Positions 46,454 through 55,342 of a stretch of 64,000 bases of DNA are shown one piece after another; within the stretch, counting starts at the first letter, position 1, and every line of letters starts with the position of its first letter. The notes beneath the pieces were generated by a model. The model saw only the letters and a program-made list of their open reading frames with translations, was not told the DNA's origin and did no database searches. The translations under genes were made by a program, and so were the position numbers. Source of the DNA: Siphonobacter sp. BAB-5405 (GTDB taxonomy: Bacteria; Bacteroidota; Bacteroidia; Cytophagales; Spirosomataceae); the NCBI RefSeq assembly GCF_002872335.1, contig NZ_NJAG01000015.1:8-64007 (forward strand), given 5' to 3'.

Positions 46454-46516
46454 GTTGAATGTTTTGTACTATGCGTGGTACAGTAAATTCTTATTGGTAG
46501 ATTTTTAAAATAAAAA

Positions 46517-46556
46517 ATAATGAATTGATTGAAATATATTTCAATCAATTCATTAT
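46517..46556. terminator. 40-bp perfect palindrome after the immunity gene
   Basis: The two 20-bp arms match perfectly (centre GAAATATATTTC) with no loop. It is AT-only apart from few G and C, so as a terminator it would be weak; it may also be a binding site or a folded mRNA end. Confidence 0.6.
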
Positions 46557-46579
46557 GAAAATATAAGTATAATTTATGT

Positions 46580-46603
46580 CATGTATAAACATATTTATAC
46601 ATG
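46580..46603. promoter_or_regulatory. 24-bp dyad before the T9SS-sorted gene
   Basis: Ten-bp perfect arms CATGTATAAA / TTTATACATG with a 4-nt spacer lie 42 bp before the start of the T9SS protein gene. Possible operator or mRNA hairpin. Confidence 0.45.
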
Positions 46604-46645
46604 CCTCTATCTGTAATTCTATAATCATTAAGAATTTCAATCGTA

Positions 46646-48247
46646 ATGAAATATCTATATGGAATACTAGTGTTTTTTTTGTCGCTAGGTATCTGCTTTC
46701 CCCAGACGAAGCCTCCCTGCAATCCAGGAGATTCAGAGGGTAAACCCGGTTGCCCCAGCGGCGATTGCTTAGAAAACTTACCTCCTGGCATTTCTATTCC
46801 AGTGGTTCGTGCTTCAGACCCCAATGAAATCATTGGCCGTCCGGGTTATGACACCTTAAGGCGTTGGGTGTCGGTCAAGCAGACGCAGGAATACAAGGTG
46901 CTATTTGAAAACGATCCAGATTTTGCCACGGCTCCGGCTCAGAACGTCACCATTTATGTCCCCATCCATGCCAAATTAAACCCATCTTCGCTCCGGGTTA
47001 GTGATTTTGGATTTGGCCGTTTTAATTTTTCCGTTCCGCCCAATACCAGCGTCTATACTAATCGCCTGGATGTGCGGGATAGTCTCGGTGTATTTGTTGA
47101 CGTCACAGCGGGCCTGGATGTAACCAACCGTCGGGCATTTTGGATTTTCCAAAGCATCGATCCCGCGACGGGGTTAGCTGCTACCTTGCCGGCTAACGCA
47201 GGTTTTCTACCCGTCAATGACAGTCTGAAACACAATGGTGAGGGCTATGTTACATTCAGTCTTCTGCCTCTGAGCAATAGTCAAACCCAGGATACCATTT
47301 CAGCCCGGGCCAGCATCATATTTGATGTAGAAGAGATCATTGCCACTAATCTGTGGAAGAACACGATTGATGCAGGTATGCCTCAAAGCAAGGTCAAACC
47401 CATGGCAGCGGAAGCTCATGCCCGTTCCTTCAACGTTTCCTGGGAAGGAGCTGACGATTTACACGGCGTTGGCATTCGGGAGTATAGCTTATATGTGTCT
47501 GAAAATAGCGGGCCATTCTCTCTCTACAAATCTGGCTTAACTAGGGCTTCAACGCAATTTACCGGGGCCGTTGGTAATACCTACGGCTTCTTTACTCTGG
47601 CTACTGACTTGGTGGGGAACCAGGAGGCCATGAAATCAAGAGCTGATGCTTCCGTAAAAATTCTGGCCGAAACCGGCTTGCCCGTGCGATGGCTCTTCTT
47701 TAAAGGAAAACCAACAATCGAAGGAGTCTACCTCTCGTGGGCGACCGTCTGGGAAGTGAATACAGATCATTTTGTAATCGAACGATCTCTGGATGGTAAG
47801 CATTTCACCGATCTTGGCAAAATCACTGCTGCCGGAGAGTCCCGTGAAACGAGGAATTACCAATACCTGGATGCTGAAGCTTTGCAATTGAAAACCAACG
47901 TCCTCTATTACCGATTGGTGCAGGTGGATAAAGACGGTATTCGGAGCCATTCCTCCATCATTTCTGTTCAGCTTACCCCTGGCGGACCTGAGCCTACAGT
48001 TAAAGCATATCCCAACCCGTTTAAGCAGACCCTAACGTTAGAATTCGTCAATCTTGCTCCAACGTCTGAACGGGATCAGGTAGTATTATATTCAAGCGAT
48101 GGAAAATCACTCTACAAGAAAAACCTGAAAAACGCCAACGGATCAACTATTTTACTGGATGAGTTACCAGTCCTGCCACGTGGTGTGTACGTTTTACGGG
48201 TATCTATTCAGGATAAGCAATATACGTTCAGGATGCTTAAGGAATAA
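46646..48247 (+). CDS. T9SS-sorted secreted protein
   Basis: A 533-residue protein with a signal peptide (MKYLYGILVFFLSLGICFPQ). Residues about 55-250 form a conserved region found in giant CARDB-type proteins: ASDPNEIIGRPGYDTLRRWV, YKVLFENDPDFATAPAQNVT, LRVSDFGFGRFNF and SARASIIFDVEEIIAT. A fibronectin-like segment follows, and the last 80 residues are a type A T9SS sorting domain (VKAYPNPFKQTLTLEF ... LPRGVYVLRVSIQDKQYTFR). It is therefore exported by Sec and T9SS and anchored or released at the surface. It seems to complete the CARDB protein upstream, which lacks such a tail. Confidence 0.88.
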   Translation: MKYLYGILVFFLSLGICFPQTKPPCNPGDSEGKPGCPSGDCLENLPPGISIPVVRASDPNEIIGRPGYDTLRRWVSVKQTQEYKVLFENDPDFATAPAQNVTIYVPIHAKLNPSSLRVSDFGFGRFNFSVPPNTSVYTNRLDVRDSLGVFVDVTAGLDVTNRRAFWIFQSIDPATGLAATLPANAGFLPVNDSLKHNGEGYVTFSLLPLSNSQTQDTISARASIIFDVEEIIATNLWKNTIDAGMPQSKVKPMAAEAHARSFNVSWEGADDLHGVGIREYSLYVSENSGPFSLYKSGLTRASTQFTGAVGNTYGFFTLATDLVGNQEAMKSRADASVKILAETGLPVRWLFFKGKPTIEGVYLSWATVWEVNTDHFVIERSLDGKHFTDLGKITAAGESRETRNYQYLDAEALQLKTNVLYYRLVQVDKDGIRSHSSIISVQLTPGGPEPTVKAYPNPFKQTLTLEFVNLAPTSERDQVVLYSSDGKSLYKKNLKNANGSTILLDELPVLPRGVYVLRVSIQDKQYTFRMLKE

Positions 48248-48380
48248 GGAAACCGCGTCAGAGCGATTTTTTATAATGCTTCACTCAAGAGTGTCTGCAT
48301 TTGTGGCACTTTGAAGTAATGCAATCAATATTCCTAACTGTTTAAATTCCAAAAGGAGAGACAATCACTAACTTAAAGCA

Positions 48381-48992
48381 ATGAAAATTTTAAGTATTTT
48401 AATCACATGCTTATTGATGCAAGTCATATTACGATATCCAAATGGTAACACGGCCTGGAACGGATCTCTTGCAAAGCATCTGGATGGTAAACTTGCTTGG
48501 AATGGTAACCGTGCTAATTATTCTAATGGAACAGCTGCTTTTAAGGGCAAAACGGTTTATTATAAAGAGAATAAAAGATTATGGGACGGGCATATTGTTT
48601 ACTATCCGGATAAAAATCATGCTTGGAACGGATCTATGTTGCGTTATCAATATAACACAGTTGCGTGGAGTGGTTCTCATGCCTATCAACCTAATGGTGA
48701 ACCTGTTGCGAGAGTAGAGCGCAATCTAATTGGAGTGAATTTATCATCAATTAAAAAGGAGAATTTAGTATTATCACCTGAGATAACTTTAAAAATAAAA
48801 AAACTAAGAAGCAAAAGCTACTGTACAGGTATTATAATAAAACTAGGCCCAAACAATAATATTGAGATAGATAGAGAGAATAATACTGTAACCAATAAAA
48901 TAGATCTATCCTCTGATATAAAAATTGAAATCATTGAAAAAGACAAAAAGAGTAATGTCTATTTATGGGTACTAGGCAAGAAAGTTATATGA
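48381..48992 (+). CDS. Short-repeat (AWNG) protein
   Basis: A 203-residue protein. After a short hydrophobic N-terminus (MKILSILITCLLMQVILRYP) there are six repeats of about 14-15 residues with the pattern YxNGxxAWNGxxxxY, for instance YPNGNTAWNG, LDGKLAWNG, SNGTAAFKG, KENKRLWDG, PDKNHAWNG and QYNTVAWSG. The repeat is like a short MORN repeat with Asn-Gly turns. The C-terminal half is Lys/Asn/Ile-rich, AT-rich and unrecognised. Function unknown. Starts 133 bp after the T9SS gene on the same strand. Confidence 0.75.
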   Translation: MKILSILITCLLMQVILRYPNGNTAWNGSLAKHLDGKLAWNGNRANYSNGTAAFKGKTVYYKENKRLWDGHIVYYPDKNHAWNGSMLRYQYNTVAWSGSHAYQPNGEPVARVERNLIGVNLSSIKKENLVLSPEITLKIKKLRSKSYCTGIIIKLGPNNNIEIDRENNTVTNKIDLSSDIKIEIIEKDKKSNVYLWVLGKKVI

Positions 48993-49150
48993 TTTGTAAA
49001 ATAACACACTCGCTCCATGAGTAGAGATAATACTTTAGCCATTTCAGTAACTATTCTAAAAGGAACTATTAAAAAATATCATTCCCCACATTATATTTAA
49101 AGTATAGTCTGAAACTGAGTCGTTTGCTACTTATCTATCCATATAAGAAT

Positions 49151-50218
49151 ATGCCTCATACTCTACGTATTGCGACTTTTAACTGTGAAAATTTGTTTAG
49201 TCGTCCCAAAATTTTTGAACAGACCCCCGCTAAAGCCAAAGAGTTGCTAGGGTATGTTTCGGAGTTGCAGGAAGCACTTAAAAATGATATTTTTGACAAG
49301 TCTCGTATCAAACAACTAGAAAGTAAACTCAAAGGGTTTGCGACAATTAATGATTTGCGTGGTAAGCACGATTCTGCTTCAGTGCTTGGAGCAAAAGATT
49401 GACTTGGCGGAGTCGAACTAACTCGAACGGGTTTTTCTGATGCTGCTGTTGAAAATACGGCAAGAGTAATTGCTGATGTAGATGCTGATGTCATTTGCTT
49501 AATTGAGGTGGAGGATCGTAACCTACTTCAAAAATTTCATGATGGCTTACTGTACAAGGACTTTTTAGAGCCAGCAAACAAAGCAGAGTACAAATATGTC
49601 TATTTGATTGATGGAAATGATCCAAGAGGTATTGATGTAGCGTTTCTTTCACGCCTTCCGGTAACGTCCTTTTGCAGTCACATTCACGAGACAACACTTT
49701 ATGATGGAAAAACGGTTAAAACATTCTCGCGCGATTGCTTGGAAGTAGAACTTGAGGCTCCAGATCAAAAAGCTTTGCACTTAAAAATCAATCATTTTAA
49801 GTCGATGGGCTATAGCTCTCCATCTGATCCCCTGAGCAATAGACGACGTCTGGGGCAAGCTGAACGGGTAGTCGAACTATTGGATAAGCATGACCTTACC
49901 AAAGACTATGTCATCGTAGCAGGGGATTTAAACTCGGATCCTTCCAGTGCATCTATGGCTCCTTTAATAAATAAGAATCATCTTTACAATACGCTCTTAC
50001 AACTTCCTGAAACGCAACGCGGCACTTATGGGACAAGTAAGAAGCAATTAGATTATGTGTTTGTCTCTGAAGCTTTAAAGCACCACCTACAAAACGTTAG
50101 GCTTGAGCGGCGAGGAGTATACACAAAGACAAAATGGATTCCTTACCCAACAGTTACTAGCCCTCGCAATCAGACATCTGATCATGCAGCCGTAGTTGCA
50201 GAGTTTCTATTACCCTAG
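49151..50218 (+). pseudogene. Endonuclease/exonuclease/phosphatase family gene with one in-frame stop
   Basis: The whole 355-codon frame reads as an EEP-fold protein: LRIATFNCENLFSRPK at the start, VICLIEVEDRN (catalytic Glu), DPRGIDVAFLSR, IVAGDLNSDPSS and LDYVFVSEAL, TSDHAAVVAEFLL at the end. It is broken only by a TGA at 49400-49402 after GAKD; the frame then continues with LGGVELTRTG without a shift. A TGG (Trp) there would give GAKDWLGGVEL. Either the gene is recently inactivated by one transition, or it is a sequencing artefact or read-through. A restart at 49508 would lack the N-terminal active-site part. Confidence 0.85.
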
Positions 50219-50325
50219 AAGTAGTTTCTAACAGTTGAACATACTATGCCATTAACCTACAACTATCGGCTTGTTGTAGTGTTTCCATTGATAAAAGCGA
50301 CCCGGCAAATAGTTCAACTTGGTAT

Positions 50326-50730
50326 TTACATTGCTGCCGTTTGAACCTCTATGCCTATAACTATACATTCTCCCTCAATTCCTGTGCTTACATAGCGGGG
50401 ATGGACTACTGTAACGATGCGAGGTAAGTGGTCCAGCAATTGCATAAAAAGAGATTCTAATCCATAGCCTTTCAAGATCACCTGATGAGAGGCAAACTCC
50501 AATCGGATCTGGTTCATATCCTGGCCGGGTAAAAACTCAGCGGCAATCAGATAAGCATAATTAAGAATATAACGTCTCCCATCGGGCCAAACTAGACACA
50601 GGTTACGGGCGTAGCCGATGGAGTGAAACTCCTCATGATTTGGTACAATCTGCCCCGGCTGTTTGGCTTCTAAACTCGCCGGGTTGTTTTCCCGCATCTG
50701 GTCAAAGCGAGTTTTAAATCCGTGGTCCAT
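50326..50730 (-). CDS. Hypothetical protein coupled to the relaxase
   Basis: A 134-residue protein with MDHGFKTRFDQMRENNPASL and FLPGQDMNQIRLEFASHQVI then ILKGYGLESLFMQLLDHLPR. No family recognised. It overlaps the relaxase 3' end by 17 bp on the same strand, so it is translated with it and probably has a role in transfer. Found only by position. Confidence 0.65.
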   Translation of the reverse strand: MDHGFKTRFDQMRENNPASLEAKQPGQIVPNHEEFHSIGYARNLCLVWPDGRRYILNYAYLIAAEFLPGQDMNQIRLEFASHQVILKGYGLESLFMQLLDHLPRIVTVVHPRYVSTGIEGECIVIGIEVQTAAM

Positions 50731-53458
50731 CGTCTTTACTGATCTGCTTTTGTTTGGGAGCGGGTTGCTTAAGTGGGTCCTTGATCGGTTGTCTTGGCAA
50801 TTGCTGGCGGATGTTTTGCTCGGCCAGTTGCTGGGCTTGAGGCTGCTTTCTCAACAGCTCTAAAGCAGAAGTGCGATCTCCCACCCGCTTGGCGTAGCCT
50901 AATAACGTCTCTTTATCGTCCGTGTAAATGCGAGCCCGATCTCGGCCACGCGAAACTGAAACGTAGAACTGTTTCGAGGTCGTTGCCGGAAACGTTCCAG
51001 CGGGCTGCCAGATGAAAACTTCGTCAACGGTTTTCCCTTGCGAGGCATGGCTGGTTACACAATACGCATGAGCAAGGTGGCCAAACTCCTTACCTACCTG
51101 ATAGCGGGTTTTACCACCTGAACCTAGCAGAGTAATTTGACCGTCTTTCTTGATGGATGCCACCTCCAACAATTGCCCATTATTGAGCCGTTTGTCCTGA
51201 TCATCAAAACCGTTACGGGTAATACGAATTCTGTCTCCTTTGGAAAGGGCTAAGGGCTTGGATCGATAGATTTCGTAGGAACTGCTTTTGTCGGTCGGTA
51301 ACACTTGCGTTTCACCCTGACTGTTTTCAATTTTTACGTGATGATCCGTACGCTCCGTGACTCTCCAGCGACTCCCCCGCTGAATGCCCGAAAGATTCTG
51401 GTTGAATTGGATGATATTTCCCTCTTCAATGATCGACCAATCTCCTTTTTCAGCTTCGGTTAGATTACGATTCACTAGCCGATTCACAACGACCTCCTTC
51501 TTTCCCAAAAGACCTTCTTCCCGCAAGTCCTTACGGATGCTCAACGTTAATTCATCTGCCTGCTGACGGGTAGGAGAAATGACCAGAATGGACTTTTTGT
51601 TTTTGATCGCCTGCTTATAGTCCACTAGTAGTTCCTTAGTGGGGTTCAGGGGATCAACCGGTGTAATTGCCCCCAGTCCATCGAGTTTTTTGAAGGCCGA
51701 TTCAACCATCCCATGGGACAGATCCGTGACGATCGATCGATAATCCTCGTTACGCTGTCGGTAAATTTTAGTTACCTCAGCTGTTTGAATTCGCCCAACG
51801 GTATTGAGAATACGTAAGGCGTCCCCGCGAACCACGCTGGAATGTTGACGTGTATCACCACCCAGGATAAGCCGGGCATTTTGCCGGGTCGCTAGTTCCA
51901 GCAGAGCGGTCATGTCCTGAGTGCCCAAAAGCCCCGCTTCATCCACCCAAAGAATTTGCCCTGCCAGGGTTTCCTGCCTTTTTTTATCGAGGAGCAATTG
52001 CGTGACCGTGTCTGCCTGCTTAAAACCTTCATTTCGTAAGACCCCATGCGAGGCTTCCGATGTGGGAGCGATGACGGTGACCGTCTTGCCCGCAGCTTCC
52101 ATGTGCTTGACGGCTTCTTGCATTAATGTCGTTTTACCAGAACCAGCTACCCCGCGGATAATGGAAACCCGGTTCGAGGTAGTCAGGACATGTTCGACGG
52201 CCTGAGCTTGCTTCCCGTCCAGGGCAAGCTTGGGAGCTTCTAGATACAAGGGTCTGAGTTTGCCCTGACCACTGCGAGCAAGCTTGACCATACGATGTTC
52301 CTCGGCAATGACCTGCCGGGTCGTTAGGAGCCTCTGATTCCCATCGTCAATCGCGATGACCCGTGGATCGGCCTGGAGACAGCGATCCACAGCATCGAGT
52401 GCAATGGATCGCTGTCCAATGCTCTGCCGGTAGGCACTCGCCAATAGGCGGCGATCAGGCAACACGGAAGCCCGCTCGAATCCGTGGAGCACGGCCTGAT
52501 CAACGCAATCCTTGGCATGGACGATCTCCCGGATCATCTCCGGTGCGTGCCGGATGATCCGGGCTCCGTCATCCGGGCTCCCTTGCGGGTTTAGCTCCCG
52601 GATTTGCCGTCGCCAGTCGGCTTTCAGCTCGTTCATGCCCACACCCGCTTGTTTTTTACTGCGGGTGCGGGCTCCCAGTTCACTAAGCTCGTGGATGTCC
52701 GTAATCCCTTTTTCTTTGGCAACCCGGCCAATCTCGTCCGTGCGTTTGGAAAACAGCTTGATGACCTCTTCAGGGACGTTTTCAATTTCAAACGATTGCT
52801 CGGTTCGACGAATCTCATACCCCAGATCGATGAGCTGATCTGAAAGATACTTGTGAAATCGGGCCTGGTAGTAGGGCATGTCGCGTTTGATGTCGCCGAA
52901 TTGGCCTGCTTTGACGCGGCCTTCGGCTTCATCAAACGTGGCGTTGAAGACAAAGCAGTGGGCATGCAAGTGAGGATCCGGAAGATGCCCATTAACAGGC
53001 CGGGCGGTCTGGTGAATAAAGTCCGCCCAAATCAGTTCACCGGTGGATCGATCGCTGTATTCACCCTCTTTACGAACGCGGGCTTTGCTATCGGCTTCAA
53101 TATCAAGCATCGTTTGATGAACACTCGCCTCGAAGGCTTTGAGCAGGTGATCGTCCTTGGCTAGGGCGTGCAGAATCGATAAAGATTTTGGGCTGTGAAA
53201 GTTAATATCATACCCCACGCGTCGCTCTTCGTTGGTTCGAGGCGTCAGGGGTTTTCCCGTCGTTGGATTGACATTTTCACACAAGGCAAAGAACAACTCT
53301 TTGCTAGCTGGACCCATTAATCCCAATCGTTCGGCCAATTTGCCCCGCACATAACCGTTCATCTCCTGATCATTGATATAATAATCAGCTTTGGAGAGGG
53401 CCTGACTGAAATACGATTTGGCGTGGTCAGCGTTGCTGGCCTGAATCATCCGGATCAT
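50714..53458 (-). CDS. MobF-type relaxase-helicase
   Basis: A 914-residue protein (or 911 from the Met at codon 4). The N-terminal relaxase domain has candidate tyrosines at 16, 26 and 27, the VGYDINFHSPKSLSILHAL block and the histidine triad in HLPDPHLHAHC (H163, H165, H167). The C-terminal helicase has Walker A IIRGVAGSGKTTLM (about residue 437), Walker B ILWVDEAGLLG and CVTSHASQGKTVDEVFI. MobF enzymes nick oriT, bind the 5' end and unwind the strand for transfer. It ends overlapping a small gene; the oriT-like region lies upstream of its start. Confidence 0.93.
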   Translation of the reverse strand: MIRMIQASNADHAKSYFSQALSKADYYINDQEMNGYVRGKLAERLGLMGPASKELFFALCENVNPTTGKPLTPRTNEERRVGYDINFHSPKSLSILHALAKDDHLLKAFEASVHQTMLDIEADSKARVRKEGEYSDRSTGELIWADFIHQTARPVNGHLPDPHLHAHCFVFNATFDEAEGRVKAGQFGDIKRDMPYYQARFHKYLSDQLIDLGYEIRRTEQSFEIENVPEEVIKLFSKRTDEIGRVAKEKGITDIHELSELGARTRSKKQAGVGMNELKADWRRQIRELNPQGSPDDGARIIRHAPEMIREIVHAKDCVDQAVLHGFERASVLPDRRLLASAYRQSIGQRSIALDAVDRCLQADPRVIAIDDGNQRLLTTRQVIAEEHRMVKLARSGQGKLRPLYLEAPKLALDGKQAQAVEHVLTTSNRVSIIRGVAGSGKTTLMQEAVKHMEAAGKTVTVIAPTSEASHGVLRNEGFKQADTVTQLLLDKKRQETLAGQILWVDEAGLLGTQDMTALLELATRQNARLILGGDTRQHSSVVRGDALRILNTVGRIQTAEVTKIYRQRNEDYRSIVTDLSHGMVESAFKKLDGLGAITPVDPLNPTKELLVDYKQAIKNKKSILVISPTRQQADELTLSIRKDLREEGLLGKKEVVVNRLVNRNLTEAEKGDWSIIEEGNIIQFNQNLSGIQRGSRWRVTERTDHHVKIENSQGETQVLPTDKSSSYEIYRSKPLALSKGDRIRITRNGFDDQDKRLNNGQLLEVASIKKDGQITLLGSGGKTRYQVGKEFGHLAHAYCVTSHASQGKTVDEVFIWQPAGTFPATTSKQFYVSVSRGRDRARIYTDDKETLLGYAKRVGDRTSALELLRKQPQAQQLAEQNIRQQLPRQPIKDPLKQPAPKQKQISKDDGPRI

Positions 53459-53784
53459 GGGAGTAAGCTTACCATAGGAGCTTGAAACCAGCTTTTAATT
53501 CCATCGGGCCTTAACGACGAAGCAACAGCTTTAATGCCGAGCCGTCGAATAGCCTACCGAATGCCTCAAGCTAAAGAACACAGCGGAAAACAGAAAACCA
53601 GTAGGTGAAGTGTCATACGAAAGCCCTGTTTCGCTAAACGAATCAGCTAGTTGATCATTTGCTGACTCACAAGCGATGTTCCACCAGGCAGTATGGCGAT
53701 CATTAGAGTAGCTTCTATCGTTTTTGTGTTTAACGTCATGGGAGAGCATCTCCTTTCAGGGTATGTCGATCTATGCTGTCAGCG

Positions 53785-53891
53785 TAGTGCAATCCGGACG
53801 GGACGACGCTTATCACTGATTTTTTACGGTGTAAAAAATCATCTGACGACTCCGCTTCGCTCCGGGGAGCTGTCCCGTCTGTTTTGCACTA
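53785..53891. other. oriT: Candidate oriT region
   Basis: Outer arms of 20 bp at 53785-53804 and 53872-53891 pair at 16 positions (TAGTGCAA ... GACGGGAC). Inside is a hairpin with 11-bp perfect arms, TGATTTTTTAC / GTAAAAAATCA, at 53817-53841. It is about 330 bp upstream of the relaxase start, between divergent genes, where oriT is expected for MobF systems. The nick site cannot be named. Confidence 0.6.
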
Positions 53892-53934
53892 TTTTTCGCT
53901 GTCATCATCGACCAACCCTGAAAGGAGATTTACG

Positions 53935-54138
53935 ATGACTACAGAAACCTCAACCGAAAAGAAATACCCAACTCACGCTGTATACTTCCTGACGGACAAA
54001 AAGGGCAGTGACCAGAAAGAATGGAACAAAGCCGGTGCTGCCTGGATTCATCTGGACAATGACGGCATGAACCTCTCGCTTCATCTGTTCGGTCAGCAGA
54101 TCCCGCTGGTTGTACGCAAGGTAAAACCGAAAGAATAG
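53935..54138 (+). CDS. Small plasmid-type hypothetical protein
   Basis: A 67-residue protein starting MTTETSTEKKYPTHAVYFLT after a good AAAGGAG ribosome binding site, with KEWNKAGAAWIHLDNDGMNL and a basic end (VVRKVKPKE). It resembles short conserved proteins found beside mobilization genes of plasmids, with the pattern ThxVYFxxxxG..xWxxxGaAWxHxDxxGf. Function unknown. It lies next to the oriT-like region. Confidence 0.78.
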   Translation: MTTETSTEKKYPTHAVYFLTDKKGSDQKEWNKAGAAWIHLDNDGMNLSLHLFGQQIPLVVRKVKPKE

Positions 54139-54155
54139 CAGTCTTCTGTTAAAGC

Positions 54156-54446
54156 TTAATCACTTCGCCGGGCAGGTTCATTTGCCCGGCTTTTTCGTGT
54201 CTCTTTCGAATGGAAATGATCCACAAAGACGCCATTTATTCTGCACACTTCACAGCCAGACATGTTGATCCATTGTCCTTCATAGAGCCTTATCAAACGC
54301 TTGGTCGAAGATTTATACGAGGACCGCTTACCTGCATGCCTAATCTGTTCGACCACTAGCTGAGCTAGCTGACAAAACGTTAGTCTCTCGCTAGCCCCCA
54401 CATATGCCCCTTTATTTGCTTTGATATTAAAGACCATAAAACTCAA
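54156..54446 (-). CDS. Possible hypothetical protein
   Basis: A 96-residue frame starting MSFMVFNIKANKGAYVGASE with LTFCQLAQLVVEQIRHAGKR and LIRLYEGQWINMSGCEVCR. The first 75 residues look protein-like; the end runs through a terminator that serves the opposite strand. No family recognised and no confident start. It may be a small regulator or a chance frame. Confidence 0.35.
   Translation of the reverse strand: MSFMVFNIKANKGAYVGASERLTFCQLAQLVVEQIRHAGKRSSYKSSTKRLIRLYEGQWINMSGCEVCRINGVFVDHFHSKETRKSRANEPARRSD
54167..54195 (+). terminator. Rho-independent terminator
   Basis: Perfect 8-bp arms GCCGGGCA / TGCCCGGC with an 8- to 9-nt loop are followed by five T residues on the plus strand. It lies 28 bp past the small plasmid-type gene. 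Confidence 0.9.
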
Positions 54447-54543
54447 AGCAGTGTAGCGAAAAGGGTGACCGTGCTCACAGAGTCGTTAATCCCCATCAAT
54501 CATTTTTGCATCAGACATCTCCCCTTAGCACTGCTAAGGCTAG

Positions 54544-55311
54544 TCACGAAACATCGACGACCTCATCATCAACCATAAATGAGCTGGCGAGCTCGCGTCG
54601 CATGTCGGGATCCGTTGGTCCTCGTCCGTAAAATGGAAACCCCCGCGTTTCATCCATAGGTCGCCCTTCGACGAAAGCTTTCGTGAGCTCTTCGTTACTA
54701 ATGCGTTCATCAATTTTATCCATAATGAAGTGATCCCCTTGCCGATAAAGAGCTCGGTAACTTAAGCCGTACATCACACTACTAATCATGATAACGGCTC
54801 CTATGTACTGAGCTAAGAACCATAAGACGAGACCCACCAAGAAACAGAAGCCTGGTTCAAGGAGTGTTTCAATCGTTCGCCGGTCACCCGAACGACCTCT
54901 CCATTTAAACTTTATAAAAAAAGGGTGTGCTTGTCCGGTGGAAAGACTAAAACGAGCAAAGTCAAAAACGGAGGGTAGTCGCTTGATTTCTTCACGTCGC
55001 TGGATGGCCATGAAAACAAAAAATCCTAGGAATACGTACCAAGTGCCATACGTCAACAGGAAAAAAACAAATCCATAGTTTGGGATTACATTGCTTGAGA
55101 TTAAAGCAAATAGTGGAGGAATTAGAGATAAAGCTACCGTGATGGAAAGTGCGGTTGAAAAAGAAAAATAGCGTTCGCCCATATTTCTCCGCAAGAAGAC
55201 TTCCAGTAACAATCGCGGCCAAGAAGAGAAGAGTAGGATAACAACGAGAATACCTCCTTTCGCGTTCGACGTTCGTTTAAACACACTGCGGTAGTAAAGA
55301 TTTTTTTTCAT
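54544..55311 (-). CDS. Polytopic membrane protein next to the coupling protein
   Basis: A 255-residue protein with a basic N-terminus (MKKNLYYRSVFKRTSNAKGG), two N-terminal hydrophobic segments, one pair near residues 75-110 (FALISSNVIPNYGFVFFLLT) and one near 160-185 (CFLVGLVLWFLAQYIGAVIM). The C-terminus is soluble and acidic. No known family. It lies 31 bp after the coupling protein gene on the same strand, so it may anchor that protein or link it to the pore. Confidence 0.7.
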   Translation of the reverse strand: MKKNLYYRSVFKRTSNAKGGILVVILLFSSWPRLLLEVFLRRNMGERYFSFSTALSITVALSLIPPLFALISSNVIPNYGFVFFLLTYGTWYVFLGFFVFMAIQRREEIKRLPSVFDFARFSLSTGQAHPFFIKFKWRGRSGDRRTIETLLEPGFCFLVGLVLWFLAQYIGAVIMISSVMYGLSYRALYRQGDHFIMDKIDERISNEELTKAFVEGRPMDETRGFPFYGRGPTDPDMRRELASSFMVDDEVVDVS

Positions 55312-55342
55312 AATTAGTTAATGAGGTAGTTAAAGGATACAC

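Noticed and set aside
53531-53749. Frame on the minus strand upstream of the relaxase
   Set aside because: No protein-like pattern; it lies in the oriT-like non-coding interval.
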